The notes: a model not told the origin generated them from the letters alone. 64,000 nt of DNA from JANOSH01 sp031415695 (GCA_031415695.1 JANOSH010000047.1:372001-436000); one strand, 5' to 3'; shown: positions 32,401 to 41,780, counted from the first letter of the stretch. A program made the numbers and translations.

Positions 32401-34020
32401 GTGAAATCCTTATTGTTCATCATTCTTTTAGCGATTACTGCAATCCTTATACCGATCGAGCCTGCTTCGGCTTGGAAGGACGGCAGATGCGACATCTCTA
32501 ACATTAGGTACCTTGATTACGGCCCGGGACTGATCCGCCTAGAATTTAATGCCACTTCCGCAATTGGATCGAGCTCAGATGATTCTCTTGAAACCGTCGC
32601 TCTATATCTCTATCATAGCGAATCGTCGTACGCCAACGGACTAACCGAGCCGGGGGTTCAATTGACCGATCACTTCCCGATTGTCTGCGTCCCCGATAGG
32701 GGAGGGTACGTCGGCATCACTCTTATTGAGTACGATCCGGAAGCCAATGCCACCGCTTTCGGTAACTATCCGAACCAACCACCTCCACCAGTATTCGTGT
32801 GGCGCGCCGTACATACAAGCTTTGACCAAGGTAACACCCCTAGAAGCGACAGATTCGGATTTGTAAACCCCGCCTGGATGGTCCCTCAACTAGCAGAAGT
32901 CGATTACCGGATAGCCTCTACCTATGAAGCCGTTGCCCCTACCCGACTTCTCGATACCAGGAACGGTAACGGGCCTGTTTCAAACTCCACGATTCAGTTG
33001 CCTATGGGAAACGTTGATAGATATACATCTACAGGTGTATACAACATCACGGTAACGAACGTGACTGCCGCTGGATACGCCACCCTGTATCAATGCGGTG
33101 TCGCCAGACCGGCTGTCTCTAATCTGAACTTTGCACTTAGGGATACCAGAGCCAATATGGCGACCGTCCCTCTTTTAACAACCAATACATCTCTATGTTT
33201 GTACGTACACGGAACCACTGACGTGATCGTTGACCAGAGTGGTCGGTACCAGCGGATCAATCACCCCGGAACCCCGGCACCGATATATCCGAAGTCCAGG
33301 GAGGGAAGGCTTGTAACCGGAAATCCTGCTCGTAGATACGACAGTCGATCTGCCGGAGGTGCATTCTATCCAGGAGAGACTCGGTTCATTCCAGTGACTG
33401 CCGGAGGCTACTTCGATAGTGCGGTCCTCAACCTAACCGTCATGTCCGAGGTGCAGGGTTATTGGACCGCTTACGGATCTCAAGAACCTACGCGGCCTAA
33501 CACTTCCAGCGTGAACGTATCCACTGTGAACCAACCGGTAGCTAATCAAGCAGTCGTGAAGCTCGATGCAAACGGCGGCATGTATGTGTACTCTCAAGGC
33601 GGCGGACACCTCGTCGTAGACTTGACGGCTGCATTTACAAACAGTAATTCGCCGTATTCAGCTACCGGTTTGTTCGTCCCTACCCATGCGTTTCGTAAGT
33701 TCGATACGCGAACCGGGATATTTATTCCGGCCAATGATCGAACGACCACCCATTTCGGGGTCGGCCTTCCCGGGAACGTCCAGTCGGCGACTATAGCCGT
33801 CTCAGGAAACCTCACAGCGGTGGCGATCTCCAACAGTGGATGGTTGACCGCTTTTCCGGGCGGGGATACTCCGGGCACGTCCAGCGTGAACTTTGCTACC
33901 GGACAGGTCGTCGCTAATCACATCACTACCAGCTTGGACGATCTAGAAAATATGAGCATCTACTCCCCGGTAGCCGCTCACGCCATTCTTGATATCAGTG
34001 GTTTCTATACACGAGGGTAA
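32401..34020 (+). CDS. Secreted repeat protein with P-x-R-x-x-DTR-type repeats
   Basis: 539 residues from a GTG. A clean signal peptide spans about 1-24 (LLFIILLAITAILIPIEPASA). Three repeated modules, each opening with a Pro-x-Arg-(L/x)-(L/Y/F)-Asp-(T/S)-Arg motif, begin at about 181, 300 and 427; each is beta-rich and carries LNLTV- and VNVSTV-like strands. Such modules are common in secreted proteins of Acidimicrobiia. The N-terminal 150 residues form a separate domain with a few cysteines. Codon use is visibly more AT-rich than in neighbours, suggesting transfer. Function unknown; probably cell-surface. Confidence 0.8.
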   Translation: MKSLLFIILLAITAILIPIEPASAWKDGRCDISNIRYLDYGPGLIRLEFNATSAIGSSSDDSLETVALYLYHSESSYANGLTEPGVQLTDHFPIVCVPDRGGYVGITLIEYDPEANATAFGNYPNQPPPPVFVWRAVHTSFDQGNTPRSDRFGFVNPAWMVPQLAEVDYRIASTYEAVAPTRLLDTRNGNGPVSNSTIQLPMGNVDRYTSTGVYNITVTNVTAAGYATLYQCGVARPAVSNLNFALRDTRANMATVPLLTTNTSLCLYVHGTTDVIVDQSGRYQRINHPGTPAPIYPKSREGRLVTGNPARRYDSRSAGGAFYPGETRFIPVTAGGYFDSAVLNLTVMSEVQGYWTAYGSQEPTRPNTSSVNVSTVNQPVANQAVVKLDANGGMYVYSQGGGHLVVDLTAAFTNSNSPYSATGLFVPTHAFRKFDTRTGIFIPANDRTTTHFGVGLPGNVQSATIAVSGNLTAVAISNSGWLTAFPGGDTPGTSSVNFATGQVVANHITTSLDDLENMSIYSPVAAHAILDISGFYTRG

Positions 34021-34541
34021 ATCAAGCGAGACGAGCATCGGGAGAGTCCAGGACATCTCTTGAAAGGTGCCACGATAGGGGTGCTGAAGCGCCGATAACG
34101 GCTCGTCAGAAGGTGCGGATATTGGAACGAGCGAACTTGCCGGACAAGTGAACCCCATCATTCGTCACGGTCCCGAGATCCCCGAGCTACGTGCTCAGTT
34201 GGTCGAGCGCGGCGCGCTGATCGCAGAGCGGACCCTCTACCCCGCCAGCCAATGCGGCCGCAGTGGAACCAGCGCCGGTCGTCGCCACGGGTGCTTTCGC
34301 GGCCGTCGTCGTTGTAGATCTTGCCCCGGCCGCTGTTGGTGGCGACGAAACGGCTGGAGTGTCCCGGCATGCAGCGAGCAGAGCCGCGCCGAGGCCAACG
34401 CCCACCCGGTCGGAGTATCGCTCGCCGGTCGATTAGGTGCTCGTGCCTGCGGCTACCGTGGTGACTATGGGTGATTGTGGTCGTGTTCCAAGATGGTTGG
34501 CCTACGGTGCCTTGTGTAGGCGAGTGGCCCGTTCTCGTCGT
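34021..34541. other. Gene-poor stretch between secreted protein and lipoprotein
   Basis: No intact gene is evident. Base composition returns to that of the chromosome. The minus strand carries a short lipoprotein-like relic; the plus strand has short frames with unnatural Arg-rich composition that I take as noise. Confidence 0.5.
34106..34405 (-). pseudogene. Possible lipoprotein relic with in-frame TAG
   Basis: A GTG-initiated frame opens VGVGLGAALLAAC, a short hydrophobic run and lipobox, then a Thr/Ala-rich linker with TTTT, as in exported actinobacterial lipoproteins. A TAG follows after 72 codons, but the same frame continues with natural-looking residues (LGDLGTVTNDGVHLSGKF) to a TGA. 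The basic N-region of a signal peptide is missing. It could be a decayed gene or chance. Confidence 0.3.
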
Positions 34542-35780
34542 TTAGCTACTCGGAGTTCCCGATCCGTCGCTGCCGCCCGGCGGAGGCGACTTGCCGAGAA
34601 CGTCGAGACCGCCGCTGTCGATATACAACTTGGCCTGGTCTCGCAGCGATGGCGGGGCCAAACTCACAAGGTCGTCGGTCACTGCGAACGCCTCGAACCG
34701 CCGAAGTTTGTCGCCGCGGACGCTCACCATGAACACCGGCCGATCATCGAGTCGCAACTGGGCAAGGGTGACACAGTTGTCCATCTGGGCTTCTTTGGGA
34801 CACACCTGAAGTCGAATTTCGTCACCGGGTCTCGTGTAGCCGATAGCCAGATGATCGGGTGAGCCGGCACCGGCGCCATGAACGATTCCCGACGACGAGC
34901 GAATGAGAAGCGCGCTACCCGGAGCAGCATCGGTCCACTCGATGGCGAAACCGATGGTCGTGAACTCCTGCCGTCGATTGTTGGGGATATCCGAAATCGA
35001 CAGCGACCGACGCTCGGGATCGGTTTCTCCCCACGTAAGCCGCTTGGGCTGAGGAATCAGAATGTCACCCAGTCGTTTACTTGTCGGACTTGCCGAAAGT
35101 TGACTCGCGTCCTTGGCCCAACTCAACAGGGCGTCAAATGACAGCATGGACGGATCAAGTTTTCGAAGCACCCGGTTGTAATCAGGTCCGTCCATCCCAA
35201 GAAACTCGCCGGTGACGCGATCGATCGCACCCATTGCGTACCACGTCACCTGGTCTGGGGCCGGTGACGTCACTGTGTCGTCGGCTCGCAGCAGATAGGC
35301 GATTCGGTGCCCGCCGCTGACAATACTGGGCTGCCTAGCGACCGCCGGTTCCAGCTCGATCAGGAGGCGCTGTCCAGCCGACAGCGTGCCTCTCACTCCG
35401 ATCTGGGTCACGTACTCAGTGTCGATGAAGTCAACAGCTTCAATTGTGGCCACCCAAACCACGCCTCCATGCAGGGGCTTTGTCTCGGCCCAGCGCTCTA
35501 ACTTCAGACCAACGACGGCCCGGGTCGCATCCACCAGACCGAACACCTGAGCATCGGGAAAAACTGACGATGTGGCCAAAGTGGTGTTCGGCAGGGCCGT
35601 CGGCGGCAAAGCTTCGAACACTTGACTGTCGCGGTCCGTTTGATCACCGCTGGTAGATGATGTGCATGACGCTAGTACGACGATCGCCAGCCATACCTTG
35701 ACATGTTGGTAGAGTGACCCTCGGTGGGTACCGACGCCAACCGGGCGTCGCCGGAAAAGGGTCGGAAACATGGTGGTCAT
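34542..35780 (-). CDS. Lipoprotein of unknown function (intact paralogue)
   Basis: 412 residues from the ATG whose product begins MTTMFPTLF; a longer frame lacks a reasonable start context. A hydrophobic segment at about residues 27-38 ends in a VLASC lipobox, so it is probably membrane-anchored. A Ser/Thr-rich linker follows. The body is beta-rich and unrecognised. Its last 95 residues are duplicated in the broken copy at 31962-32270. It ends with PPPGGSDGSG, shared in both copies, as a flexible tail. Confidence 0.65.
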   Translation of the reverse strand: MTTMFPTLFRRRPVGVGTHRGSLYQHVKVWLAIVVLASCTSSTSGDQTDRDSQVFEALPPTALPNTTLATSSVFPDAQVFGLVDATRAVVGLKLERWAETKPLHGGVVWVATIEAVDFIDTEYVTQIGVRGTLSAGQRLLIELEPAVARQPSIVSGGHRIAYLLRADDTVTSPAPDQVTWYAMGAIDRVTGEFLGMDGPDYNRVLRKLDPSMLSFDALLSWAKDASQLSASPTSKRLGDILIPQPKRLTWGETDPERRSLSISDIPNNRRQEFTTIGFAIEWTDAAPGSALLIRSSSGIVHGAGAGSPDHLAIGYTRPGDEIRLQVCPKEAQMDNCVTLAQLRLDDRPVFMVSVRGDKLRRFEAFAVTDDLVSLAPPSLRDQAKLYIDSGGLDVLGKSPPPGGSDGSGTPSS

Positions 35781-35948
35781 GAACCTATGACGTACACGGG
35801 TAAGGCATGGGTTCCCAAACAACTGTCGACAGGCCTGAATTCTGAGCACACCGCCGGGGTCGTCCGAGACAGTTTGGAATTCGCCCCACGAGATCCACGG
35901 GCCGAAACACGCGCGTTGAGTACCTCGCACGAGACTGCGTAGGCTTTC

Positions 35949-36560
35949 TCAGACCACAACCGTATAAGCATCGGGCACGATATGCAGTGCCGCTGACCGG
36001 CAGCGGCCCATGCGTTCGCCGTCGATCAGCACTGTTTGCGGCCGACGGAATTCGAGAACGATGTTTCGAACCCGTTGTTCGACAATGCCAGGATGGGGCA
36101 CGTGCGACCCGAGTGCAAGGCGTCGCCGGGCCTTGATGCGATCCGACAAACCGAGCGAGCACTGCAGCACGTCGAGTCGGCCATCGTTCGGGTGAGACCG
36201 AGGGGCCACGTCCCACGTACCTCGAAACTGAGCATTCATGACCGCAGTAATGGGGCCGATCAACCACGACCGCAGGAAGAAGCAATGCGCTACAAAGGGC
36301 TGCTCGGGCCCGCCGTCCAACGAAACCATGCCGAGATCGACAGGAAGCCGCATACCGTCGCCAAAGATCCGGCTCCGATCCCCCGGGCCCCCAACGGTTC
36401 GGCACAGATCGCCGCCGACCAAGCCGATTGCCGGCAGCGGCCGACCGTCATCAAGCGCACTTTCGATAAGGCGCCGTGCAGCACGATCGGATTCCACGAC
36501 GATGCCATCGGCGTCGAGGCCCCCCGGCTCACCCCACGGCTCGCCGTGGCGAATGGTCAC
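35949..36560 (-). CDS. Diacylglycerol kinase-like protein, short form
   Basis: 203 residues, much shorter than DagK/YegS (about 300). It contains only what resembles the C-terminal beta-sandwich and the inter-domain segment of the family: FGDGMRLPVDLG, then NAQFRGTWDVAPRSHPNDGRLDV, and DGERMGR near the end. The N-terminal nucleotide-binding half with its GGDGT motif is missing. It may bind lipid without kinase activity, or work with a partner. It overlaps helY by four bases and is the last gene of the tat-helY operon. Confidence 0.6.
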   Translation of the reverse strand: MTIRHGEPWGEPGGLDADGIVVESDRAARRLIESALDDGRPLPAIGLVGGDLCRTVGGPGDRSRIFGDGMRLPVDLGMVSLDGGPEQPFVAHCFFLRSWLIGPITAVMNAQFRGTWDVAPRSHPNDGRLDVLQCSLGLSDRIKARRRLALGSHVPHPGIVEQRVRNIVLEFRRPQTVLIDGERMGRCRSAALHIVPDAYTVVV

Positions 36561-39172
36561 TCGGGCTCCGCGTCAACCGAGCGGACCGTGCTCGACGCTG
36601 ACACCACGCCACGGAACAACAAATCGGCGGCCTTGCTGGCACATCGTCTGGTCGATTCCAGCGGTGCAATTTCGGCCAGTTGCCGCAAGAGGTCTACGAG
36701 TTGTTTCACATTGCGGACGAAATCTCCGCCCGATACCTCATCGGCATCGACCACCTCGGCGAAACCTTCACCCGCCGCCCAGGCATACGCCACTGCGCCA
36801 AAGGTTGGGTCAGGCTGGCGGGTGGGATTCAAGCCCACGCGATCTTCGGCCCGGCCGAGTTCTTGGGCTATTGCCTCAATCGAGCGCCAACGCTTTCGAG
36901 CATCGGTCGACGGGAACCATGGTGCCGGGGGCGTGTCGGGGCTGCGATGCTCGTACGTGAACACCGAAACCAAGGCGGCCAAGGTTGGTGGGTCGAGGCC
37001 ATCGAGCACACCACGCTCAAGCACCTCGACGATGAGCAGGTCGCACTCATTGAACAGTCGTGCTAGTCGCTGCCCGGCGGGAGTCAATGACCAACCATCG
37101 ACCACGCGCCACGATGCCAATAGGTCGAACACCTTAGAAAACGCGGCCGCGAGTGACCCATTCTTTTGGTCGACGCGGGCAGATACCTCGTCGACCTCCC
37201 GTTGAATTCGATCGGCCAAACCAGCCGAACGGAGTCGCTCACGCAAATCCGGATCGTCGGTAACAGGGTGTGCGGTAAGGGGTTCGGAACGGGTCCGAGT
37301 CGACCCGCCCGAGATTTTCGCTCGCTCCAACGACCGGGCAACCTCTCGCTGAAAAGCTTGGCGATTCGGTGCAAATGGAGTCGGGATTGTGACACGACCG
37401 ACGACCCGGGGCACCGTGGAGAAGTCGTCCTCGGTCAACAGTACCTGCACGCGGTGGGGAGTGATGACACGAACCTTGGCACCAATAGTGCGTCGTGTCG
37501 CCGAGCTCAACACAGCGACACGGCCGGCATGGCGGCCTCGATCAATAATGACGATGTCTCCTGGCCGAAGCGCCCCAACTGCCTTATTGAAGCTGTCGGG
37601 TTCGATCGCGTCGGCAACGCTCTGACGGCGATCGGCCCGTGTCACGCTATGGCGATACTCGTCGATATCGCCAAACGGGCTGTGAGCGGCCTGGCGAGCT
37701 TCGGTTAGCGCATCGCGACGTCGTTCGAGTCGTGCTGCCAGCCGGACAACATCCCGATCGGCCTGATATTGCGCAAACGACCGTGAGAGCAGGGCGTTGG
37801 TTTGTTCCCTGTTGAATGTGCGGATGAGGTTCGCTGCCATGTTGTAGGTGGGCCGAAATGCGCTCACCAAATGGAAGCTACGGCTCGACGCCAAAGTGGA
37901 CACCTGGTCGAACGACACAAATGGGTTCCACAGCACAATGGCGTGGCCAACCTCGTCGATTCCTCGGCGGCCAGCACGACCTGTCAGCTGCGTGTACTCC
38001 CCCGGAGTCAACGAAGCGTGGTGTTCACCTGTGAACTTCGTAAGTTTGTCGATAACCACACTGCGAGCTGGCATGTTGACACCGACCGCCAGGGTTTCGG
38101 TGGCGAAAACAACCTTGATAAGCCCTTCGGCAAAACATGCTTCGACCACTTCCTTGAACGGCGGGACCATCCCGGCATGATGCGCAGCAACGCCGATTTC
38201 CAAGGCGGCGAGAAAGCGGGCGTGGCCAAGCACCGTTAAGTCACGAGCGTCGATGCCATCCAATCGACGTCGGGCAATGTCACGTATTCGCTCGCGTTCA
38301 GCGGTCGTGGTGAGTTGAGCCCCTGAGTCGAGGACGGAAGCCGCCGCCTCGTCGCACGCTCGCCGACTAAAGATGAAATAGATCGCCGGAAGCATCCTTT
38401 CGTCGTCGAGCCGCTCAATGACGTCGAGACGACTTGGCGCATAGAGGCGCCGGCGACCGGTGACGGCGGTACGCCGCCCGCCTCGTATCGCTTCCCCGTC
38501 GACCCGGGCGGCTTCGGGGTTCGGTTGGCCATCGACGAGCGTTGCAAACAGATGCAGTCGATTCGCCGTGCGATCACCAATGAAATACAAATTGTGCAGT
38601 GTGACCGGGCGGCGATGTTCCACGATCACTGCGGTTGGCCCGCGTACCGTCGACATCCATTCCGCCAATTCCGAGGCATTCGACACTGTGGCCGACAAGC
38701 ACACCAGTCGAACCGACGCGGGGAGGTGAATGATTACTTCTTCCCACACCGGCCCTCGGTAGGCGTCCTGCAAGTAGTGGACCTCGTCAAGGACCACGAC
38801 ATCGAGATTGGCTAGCGCCGACGAGCGGGCGTAAATCATATTTCTGAGCACTTCGGTGGTCATTACAACCACCGGTGCATCGGGGTTGATGACATTGTCG
38901 CCAGTGATGAGCCCGACTTCGTCCGCGCCGTAGATATGGGCTAGATCGTGGAATTTCTGGTTCGACAACGCCTTGATCGGTGCGGTGTAGAACGCCCGTC
39001 TCCCGGTCCGAACGGCTTGGGCGACGGCATACTCCGCAACAACCGTCTTGCCTGAACCGGTTGGGGCGGCGACCAGAACCGACTGTCCGGCGTCGAGAGC
39101 GTCGAGCGCTTCAAGCTGGAACCCATCGAGCCCGTATGCGTAACGGGCGATCAGCTCGTCGCGTTGGGTCAC
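36557..39172 (-). CDS. helY: DEAD/DEAH-box helicase of the HelY/Ski2-like type
   Basis: 871 residues. Helicase motifs are in order: APTGSGKT (motif I, near 35), TAPIKALSNQKF (Ia), DEVHYLQD (II, DEVH box), SATVSN (III), and QLTGRAGRRG (VI, near 395). The C-terminal region with the RxFxREQ-like arch and helical bundle resembles mycobacterial HelY and eukaryotic Mtr4/Ski2. It would unwind RNA. In mycobacteria helY also lies next to tatC, matching the order here. It overlaps tatC by four bases. Confidence 0.9.
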   Translation of the reverse strand: MTQRDELIARYAYGLDGFQLEALDALDAGQSVLVAAPTGSGKTVVAEYAVAQAVRTGRRAFYTAPIKALSNQKFHDLAHIYGADEVGLITGDNVINPDAPVVVMTTEVLRNMIYARSSALANLDVVVLDEVHYLQDAYRGPVWEEVIIHLPASVRLVCLSATVSNASELAEWMSTVRGPTAVIVEHRRPVTLHNLYFIGDRTANRLHLFATLVDGQPNPEAARVDGEAIRGGRRTAVTGRRRLYAPSRLDVIERLDDERMLPAIYFIFSRRACDEAAASVLDSGAQLTTTAERERIRDIARRRLDGIDARDLTVLGHARFLAALEIGVAAHHAGMVPPFKEVVEACFAEGLIKVVFATETLAVGVNMPARSVVIDKLTKFTGEHHASLTPGEYTQLTGRAGRRGIDEVGHAIVLWNPFVSFDQVSTLASSRSFHLVSAFRPTYNMAANLIRTFNREQTNALLSRSFAQYQADRDVVRLAARLERRRDALTEARQAAHSPFGDIDEYRHSVTRADRRQSVADAIEPDSFNKAVGALRPGDIVIIDRGRHAGRVAVLSSATRRTIGAKVRVITPHRVQVLLTEDDFSTVPRVVGRVTIPTPFAPNRQAFQREVARSLERAKISGGSTRTRSEPLTAHPVTDDPDLRERLRSAGLADRIQREVDEVSARVDQKNGSLAAAFSKVFDLLASWRVVDGWSLTPAGQRLARLFNECDLLIVEVLERGVLDGLDPPTLAALVSVFTYEHRSPDTPPAPWFPSTDARKRWRSIEAIAQELGRAEDRVGLNPTRQPDPTFGAVAYAWAAGEGFAEVVDADEVSGGDFVRNVKQLVDLLRQLAEIAPLESTRRCASKAADLLFRGVVSASSTVRSVDAEPE

Positions 39173-39966
39173 GCTGGTGGAAGGTTCGTGTTGCGTTTAC
39201 GTGTGAGCAGATGCCCGATGCCGATGGCTACGAAATAGAACACCCACATGGGGCCAGCTAGCGCAAAGAGGCTTATTGGGTCCCCTGACGGTGTGATCAC
39301 TGCCGCAAAACCAACGATCACAACAATGGCCTGACGCCACCATCCAAGTAGCTGGCGAGTATTGACTACACCAGCCAACATCAAGAACACCTGGAGAACA
39401 GGAAACAGGAAACCGGCACCAAAGGCCAGCATCATGAGGATCACTAGCCGGATGTACTTGTCGGCGGTGAACGACACGGTAAAAGGGCCACCAGCCCACG
39501 AGATCAAGAAATCGAGCGCTTTGTCGAGGGTCAAATAGGCAATCGATGCGCCCGCTGCGAACAAGACAACCGATGAAGCGACAAACGGGATGGCATATCG
39601 CTTCTCTTTTGCCTTCAACGCTGGCACGACGAACATCCAGATTTGCCAGAGGACGATGGGCAACGCAAAAACCAGCCCTCCCCAACCTGAGATGCGCATT
39701 CGCGTGCCGATACCGCTGAGCGGATCGGTAAGAAGAAAGTCGCCGGTACAGCCAAAGGACTCCTTACGGCACACCTTTGAGTACGGCTGTTGGAGAAAGC
39801 GCAGGATCGGGTCGTAGAACACCAGAACGCCAACAGAACAACTCGCCACAGCCAGGACCGAAATGACAATTCGACGCCTCAACTCCGACAGATGCTGGGT
39901 GAGCGACATCACATCGCCCACAGCGCCCCGCGATGCAGCCGCTGGCTTCTTACGGAAACGGGCCAC
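39169..39966 (-). CDS. tatC: Sec-independent protein translocase TatC
   Basis: 265 residues with six membrane helices. The N-terminal HLSELRRRIVIS motif and the P-x-x-x-F/L-rich loop after helix 1 are typical, as is the FxxGFLFPVLQVFL segment. TatC is the core receptor that recognises twin-arginine signal peptides. It is preceded by tatB (overlap of one base) and followed by helY (overlap of four), a tight operon. Confidence 0.95.
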   Translation of the reverse strand: MARFRKKPAAASRGAVGDVMSLTQHLSELRRRIVISVLAVASCSVGVLVFYDPILRFLQQPYSKVCRKESFGCTGDFLLTDPLSGIGTRMRISGWGGLVFALPIVLWQIWMFVVPALKAKEKRYAIPFVASSVVLFAAGASIAYLTLDKALDFLISWAGGPFTVSFTADKYIRLVILMMLAFGAGFLFPVLQVFLMLAGVVNTRQLLGWWRQAIVVIVGFAAVITPSGDPISLFALAGPMWVFYFVAIGIGHLLTRKRNTNLPPA

Positions 39967-40334
39967 TACGACATCCCTGCCCAGGGATTTGAGCGTTCAT
40001 CGGCCTTGGGTGCATCCCACGACCCTGAGACCACGGGTGGAGCCTCAGTTGCAATCTCGGGGGGTGACCCGAGGTCGGGAACGTACGCGTCGAACTCTGG
40101 GGCCTTGGGTTCGCCACTTGCCGACGACTTTGCCATCTCGACCGTGTCGCGAAACTCTTGCAATGGAGCCTCGAACGCATCTTTGAACTCGGATTGGAAT
40201 CCGTTCGCCATTCGACGGACCTCGCCATACACGCGAGCGGCCTTACGAATCATATCGGGAAGCTTTTCGGGGCCAAGGACTACAAGCGCCACCACCAAGA
40301 TGAGCAGCACTTCGCCACCGGTCACGTTGAACAC
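39966..40334 (-). CDS. tatB: Sec-independent translocase TatB (TatA/B family)
   Basis: 122 residues from a GTG whose product begins (M)FNVTGGEVLLILVVALVVLGP, which aligns exactly with TatB starts; a TAGACT box eight bases upstream supports it. One N-terminal helix and the LGPEKLPDMIRKA amphipathic helix follow, then a long Pro/Ser-rich tail. A separate TatA gene is not seen in the window, so it could also fill the TatA role. Confidence 0.85.
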   Translation of the reverse strand: MFNVTGGEVLLILVVALVVLGPEKLPDMIRKAARVYGEVRRMANGFQSEFKDAFEAPLQEFRDTVEMAKSSASGEPKAPEFDAYVPDLGSPPEIATEAPPVVSGSWDAPKADERSNPWAGMS

Positions 40335-40342
40335 AAGACAGG

Positions 40343-40348
40343 AGTCTA
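40343..40348 (-). promoter_or_regulatory. Probable -10 box of the tatBC operon (TAGACT)
   Basis: TAGACT on the minus strand lies eight bases from the GTG of tatB. It decides the start over a longer upstream frame with no -10 box. Confidence 0.5.
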
Positions 40349-40411
40349 CGGACCAGAGCCGCCTGACCGCACGCAAGCAGCACACCTCTCGCCTCTGCCA
40401 GACTAGAAACC

Positions 40412-41131
40412 GTGTCAGATCGGCTCGCATCCATGATCGATCCACCTTTGCTGTTCGCTCATCGAGGTGCCATGGCTCACGCGCCACAAAACACGATGGA
40501 AGCCTTCGAGCTTGCGTTGCGGCTAGGGGCCACGGGGTTGGAGACCGACATCTGGCTCACCACCGACGGGGTTGCCGTGTGTGATCACGACGGAGTGATT
40601 CGCGGCAAGCTTCGTAAACGTGCCATTTGCGACCTGCGATACGACGAACTGCCGACGACCATTCCAAAAGCGGCAGACCTGTTCACCCTTGCCGCTGCAG
40701 CCGGGGTACCCGTGTCGGTTGATGTTTGCGATGCCGCTGGACTCGGTGTCATCGTGGGCGACGCTCACGCCGCCGGCCTCGCCCAAGAGAGCCTGTGGCT
40801 GTGCCACACCGATATCGAGATGCTCACTGCGTGGCGAGCGATTTCTCCGCAGGTACGGCTCGTCAACTCGACGCGGCTGGCGGCTATGCGCGAAGGCCCA
40901 GAACGCAGAGCCGCCGTGCTGGCCGAACGCGGTATCGACGCAGTCAACTTGCACCACCTCGACTGGAGCGGCGGCCTGACGAGCCTGTTCCACCGATTCG
41001 AGCGCTACTGCCTCGGCTGGGATCTGCAGCACCCTCGCACGATCGCCACCGGGTTGAGAATTGGCCTCGACGGCCTTTTCGGAGACTGGGTAGATCGTCT
41101 AGTCGACCCTGGCTACAGCCAGCCGAGATGA
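40412..41131 (+). CDS. Glycerophosphodiester phosphodiesterase
   Basis: 239 residues. The GDPD signature is present: HRGAMAHAPQNTMEAF near residue 15, then LETDIWLTTDGVAVCDHD. These hold the metal-binding His, Glu and Asp. It would cleave deacylated phospholipids to glycerol-3-phosphate and an alcohol. An in-frame ATG seven codons in is an alternative start. It converges with the downstream signal peptidase, overlapping at the 3' end by 19 bases. Confidence 0.88.
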   Translation: MSDRLASMIDPPLLFAHRGAMAHAPQNTMEAFELALRLGATGLETDIWLTTDGVAVCDHDGVIRGKLRKRAICDLRYDELPTTIPKAADLFTLAAAAGVPVSVDVCDAAGLGVIVGDAHAAGLAQESLWLCHTDIEMLTAWRAISPQVRLVNSTRLAAMREGPERRAAVLAERGIDAVNLHHLDWSGGLTSLFHRFERYCLGWDLQHPRTIATGLRIGLDGLFGDWVDRLVDPGYSQPR

Positions 41132-41766
41132 TCGTAGGGCCAGAACCGCACCATGGCTCGTCCAACAATCAACGAGGTGTCGATCGGTCCGAAATATCTG
41201 CCGTCACGCGAATCCTCACGGTTGTCGCCCAACACGAGCACCTGCCCCTCCCCTACCTCGATCTTGGGTCCAAGCGATTTCGGAAAGGTCTGAACGGTTT
41301 CGGCAAGATATGGCTCCTCGAGAAGCCTGCCGTTGATGATCACGCGACCTTCGCTGAACTCAACAACATCGCCGGGTAGCCCAATGACGCGCTTGATCAG
41401 GTCCTTTATTCCGTCGTTCGACGGCGCCCCAGGCGGCCGAGCAAACACCACCACATCACCTCGGTTAACATCGTGACCGATTGGTCCAAGTTTGCGATAG
41501 CTGAGCTTGTTGACAAGCACCCGGTCCTTGATTCCCAACGTTGGGATCATCGAGCCCGACGGGATGTAGAACGAACCCAACACGAAGGCTCGAAGAACAA
41601 GGGCCAAAGCAAGCGCACTGGAGACCACAACGACCCATTCGCGGGCGTTGCGAATACGGCCAAGACGCTGTTGCTTCCGAGCCCCTTCCAGGCCGGACGC
41701 CGCCGATGGTCCATGCCCCTCAAGGAACGCGCTGGACGATCGATTGTCGGGAGCCTGCTGGGACAT
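41113..41766 (-). CDS. lepB: Signal peptidase I (copy B)
   Basis: 217 residues from the ATG that gives MSQQAP; a TAGCCT box eight bases upstream supports it. After a cytoplasmic tail and one membrane helix at about 42-62, the catalytic Ser lies in FYIPSGSMIPTL and the Lys in KDLIKRVIGLPGD. The LGDNREDSRDGRYFG box completes the S26 family pattern. It removes signal peptides of exported proteins. A second copy lies 1.4 kb away, with an MFS gene between. Confidence 0.93.
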   Translation of the reverse strand: MSQQAPDNRSSSAFLEGHGPSAASGLEGARKQQRLGRIRNAREWVVVVSSALALALVLRAFVLGSFYIPSGSMIPTLGIKDRVLVNKLSYRKLGPIGHDVNRGDVVVFARPPGAPSNDGIKDLIKRVIGLPGDVVEFSEGRVIINGRLLEEPYLAETVQTFPKSLGPKIEVGEGQVLVLGDNREDSRDGRYFGPIDTSLIVGRAMVRFWPYDHLGWL

Positions 41767-41774
41767 AGGTGACG

Positions 41775-41780
41775 AGGCTA
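41775..41780 (-). promoter_or_regulatory. Probable -10 box of signal peptidase copy B (TAGCCT)
   Basis: TAGCCT on the minus strand is eight bases from the ATG at 41766 and selects this start over an ATG 14 codons upstream. Confidence 0.45.

Noticed and set aside
34437..34862. Arg-rich protein on the plus strand
   Set aside because: It is antisense to the conserved 3' end of the lipoprotein gene; composition is unnatural after the first 30 codons.
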